Shown in pieces: positions 63,681-64,000 of a stretch of DNA of 64,000 nucleotides (positions are counted from its first letter, which is position 1; every line of letters begins with the position of its first letter). The stretch covers positions 1,985,501 through 2,049,500 of the forward strand of contig CM072880.1 of the NCBI GenBank assembly GCA_036937835.1, written 5' to 3'. The position numbers were made by a program, and so were the translations under genes. The notes under the pieces were generated by a model, which saw only the letters and a list, made by a program, of their open reading frames with translations, made no database searches and had not been told where the DNA came from. Source of the DNA: Pampus argenteus. Lineage: Eukaryota; Chordata; Actinopteri; Scombriformes; Stromateidae.

Positions 63681-64000
63681 GAACCTATGATCCTATTGAA
63701 GTAGATTAGTAAATGTATCAACGTCTGTATGTCACAACAAGAGCTCAACGAATCAAATAAAGAAAATATGATTCAATAACATTTTAACAATATTTATTAG
63801 CGGTTTTCATAATAAATGAATGTTCTTTTCTCATTTCAAATAAAATAAGAGCTGCATTAAAAAAATGAAACACGTAACAGAGTTTTTGAAAATGTGCATT
63901 TTGAAATTAAGTAATTTTAGAAATTAAACAATTAACAATTAAAAAAGAGTGTAGCTCGAGGTTTCCTTTTTCTTTTAACATTTTAACAGTCTCAACCAGC
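63681..64000. other. A+T-rich non-coding sequence
   Basis: Follows the LINE remnant. It may contain the LINE 3' UTR, but I see no defining tail repeat. Nothing else is visible. Confidence 0.6.

Noticed and set aside
1..64000. Prokaryotic features such as operons, CRISPR arrays or phage genes
   Set aside because: Spliced vertebrate gene, microsatellites and fish transposable elements show a eukaryotic genome; no direct-repeat/spacer array is present.

Overview
This is eukaryotic, almost certainly teleost fish, DNA. It has spliced exons with GT/AG boundaries, very dense (CA)n/(GT)n microsatellites, a tRNA-derived SINE, small inverted-repeat transposons and a decayed LINE of fish type. There are no operons, CRISPR arrays or prokaryotic signals. 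Most open frames in the window are chance frames in introns, and many run through (TG)n repeats.

The one gene I can support is a type II classical cadherin on the minus strand, 595 to 13610. Nine consecutive coding exons can be joined with canonical splice sites and matching phases: 219 (coding part), 295, 120, 168, 188, 254, 137, 122 and 118 bp. They encode a signal peptide, a short propeptide with a furin site (RAKR), a mature N-terminus with the paired tryptophans of type II cadherins (SWVWNQFF), EC1 to EC4 and the first part of EC5. From remembered family sequences it looks most like cadherin-20 (cdh20), with cadherin-7 the nearest alternative. The rest of EC5, the transmembrane segment and the catenin-binding tail lie beyond the left edge.

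At the left edge (1-594), in the intron after the ninth coding exon, two intact tRNA-Glu(UUC) genes lie on the same strand as the cadherin, as part of a local tandem duplication. The introns (595-13305) carry microsatellites, three inverted-repeat/MITE-type elements, one SINE and two clusters of TAAT motifs.

From 13611 to about 62750 there are about 49 kb with no convincing coding exon. A good splice acceptor sits 86 bp upstream of the start codon, so at least one upstream non-coding exon must exist and much of this stretch is probably the long 5' intron or upstream regulatory DNA. A candidate non-coding exon lies near 49788-49930 and a candidate 82-bp mini-exon at 34061-34142; both are weak. 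Two repeat families seen here have more than one copy in the window. The right end (62790-63680) is a broken L2-like LINE reverse transcriptase.

I found no new multi-gene system. The most testable oddities are the (UG)n tract that replaces the polypyrimidine tract of one cadherin exon, the tRNA-Glu pair without nearby Pol III terminators, and the inverted-repeat elements.
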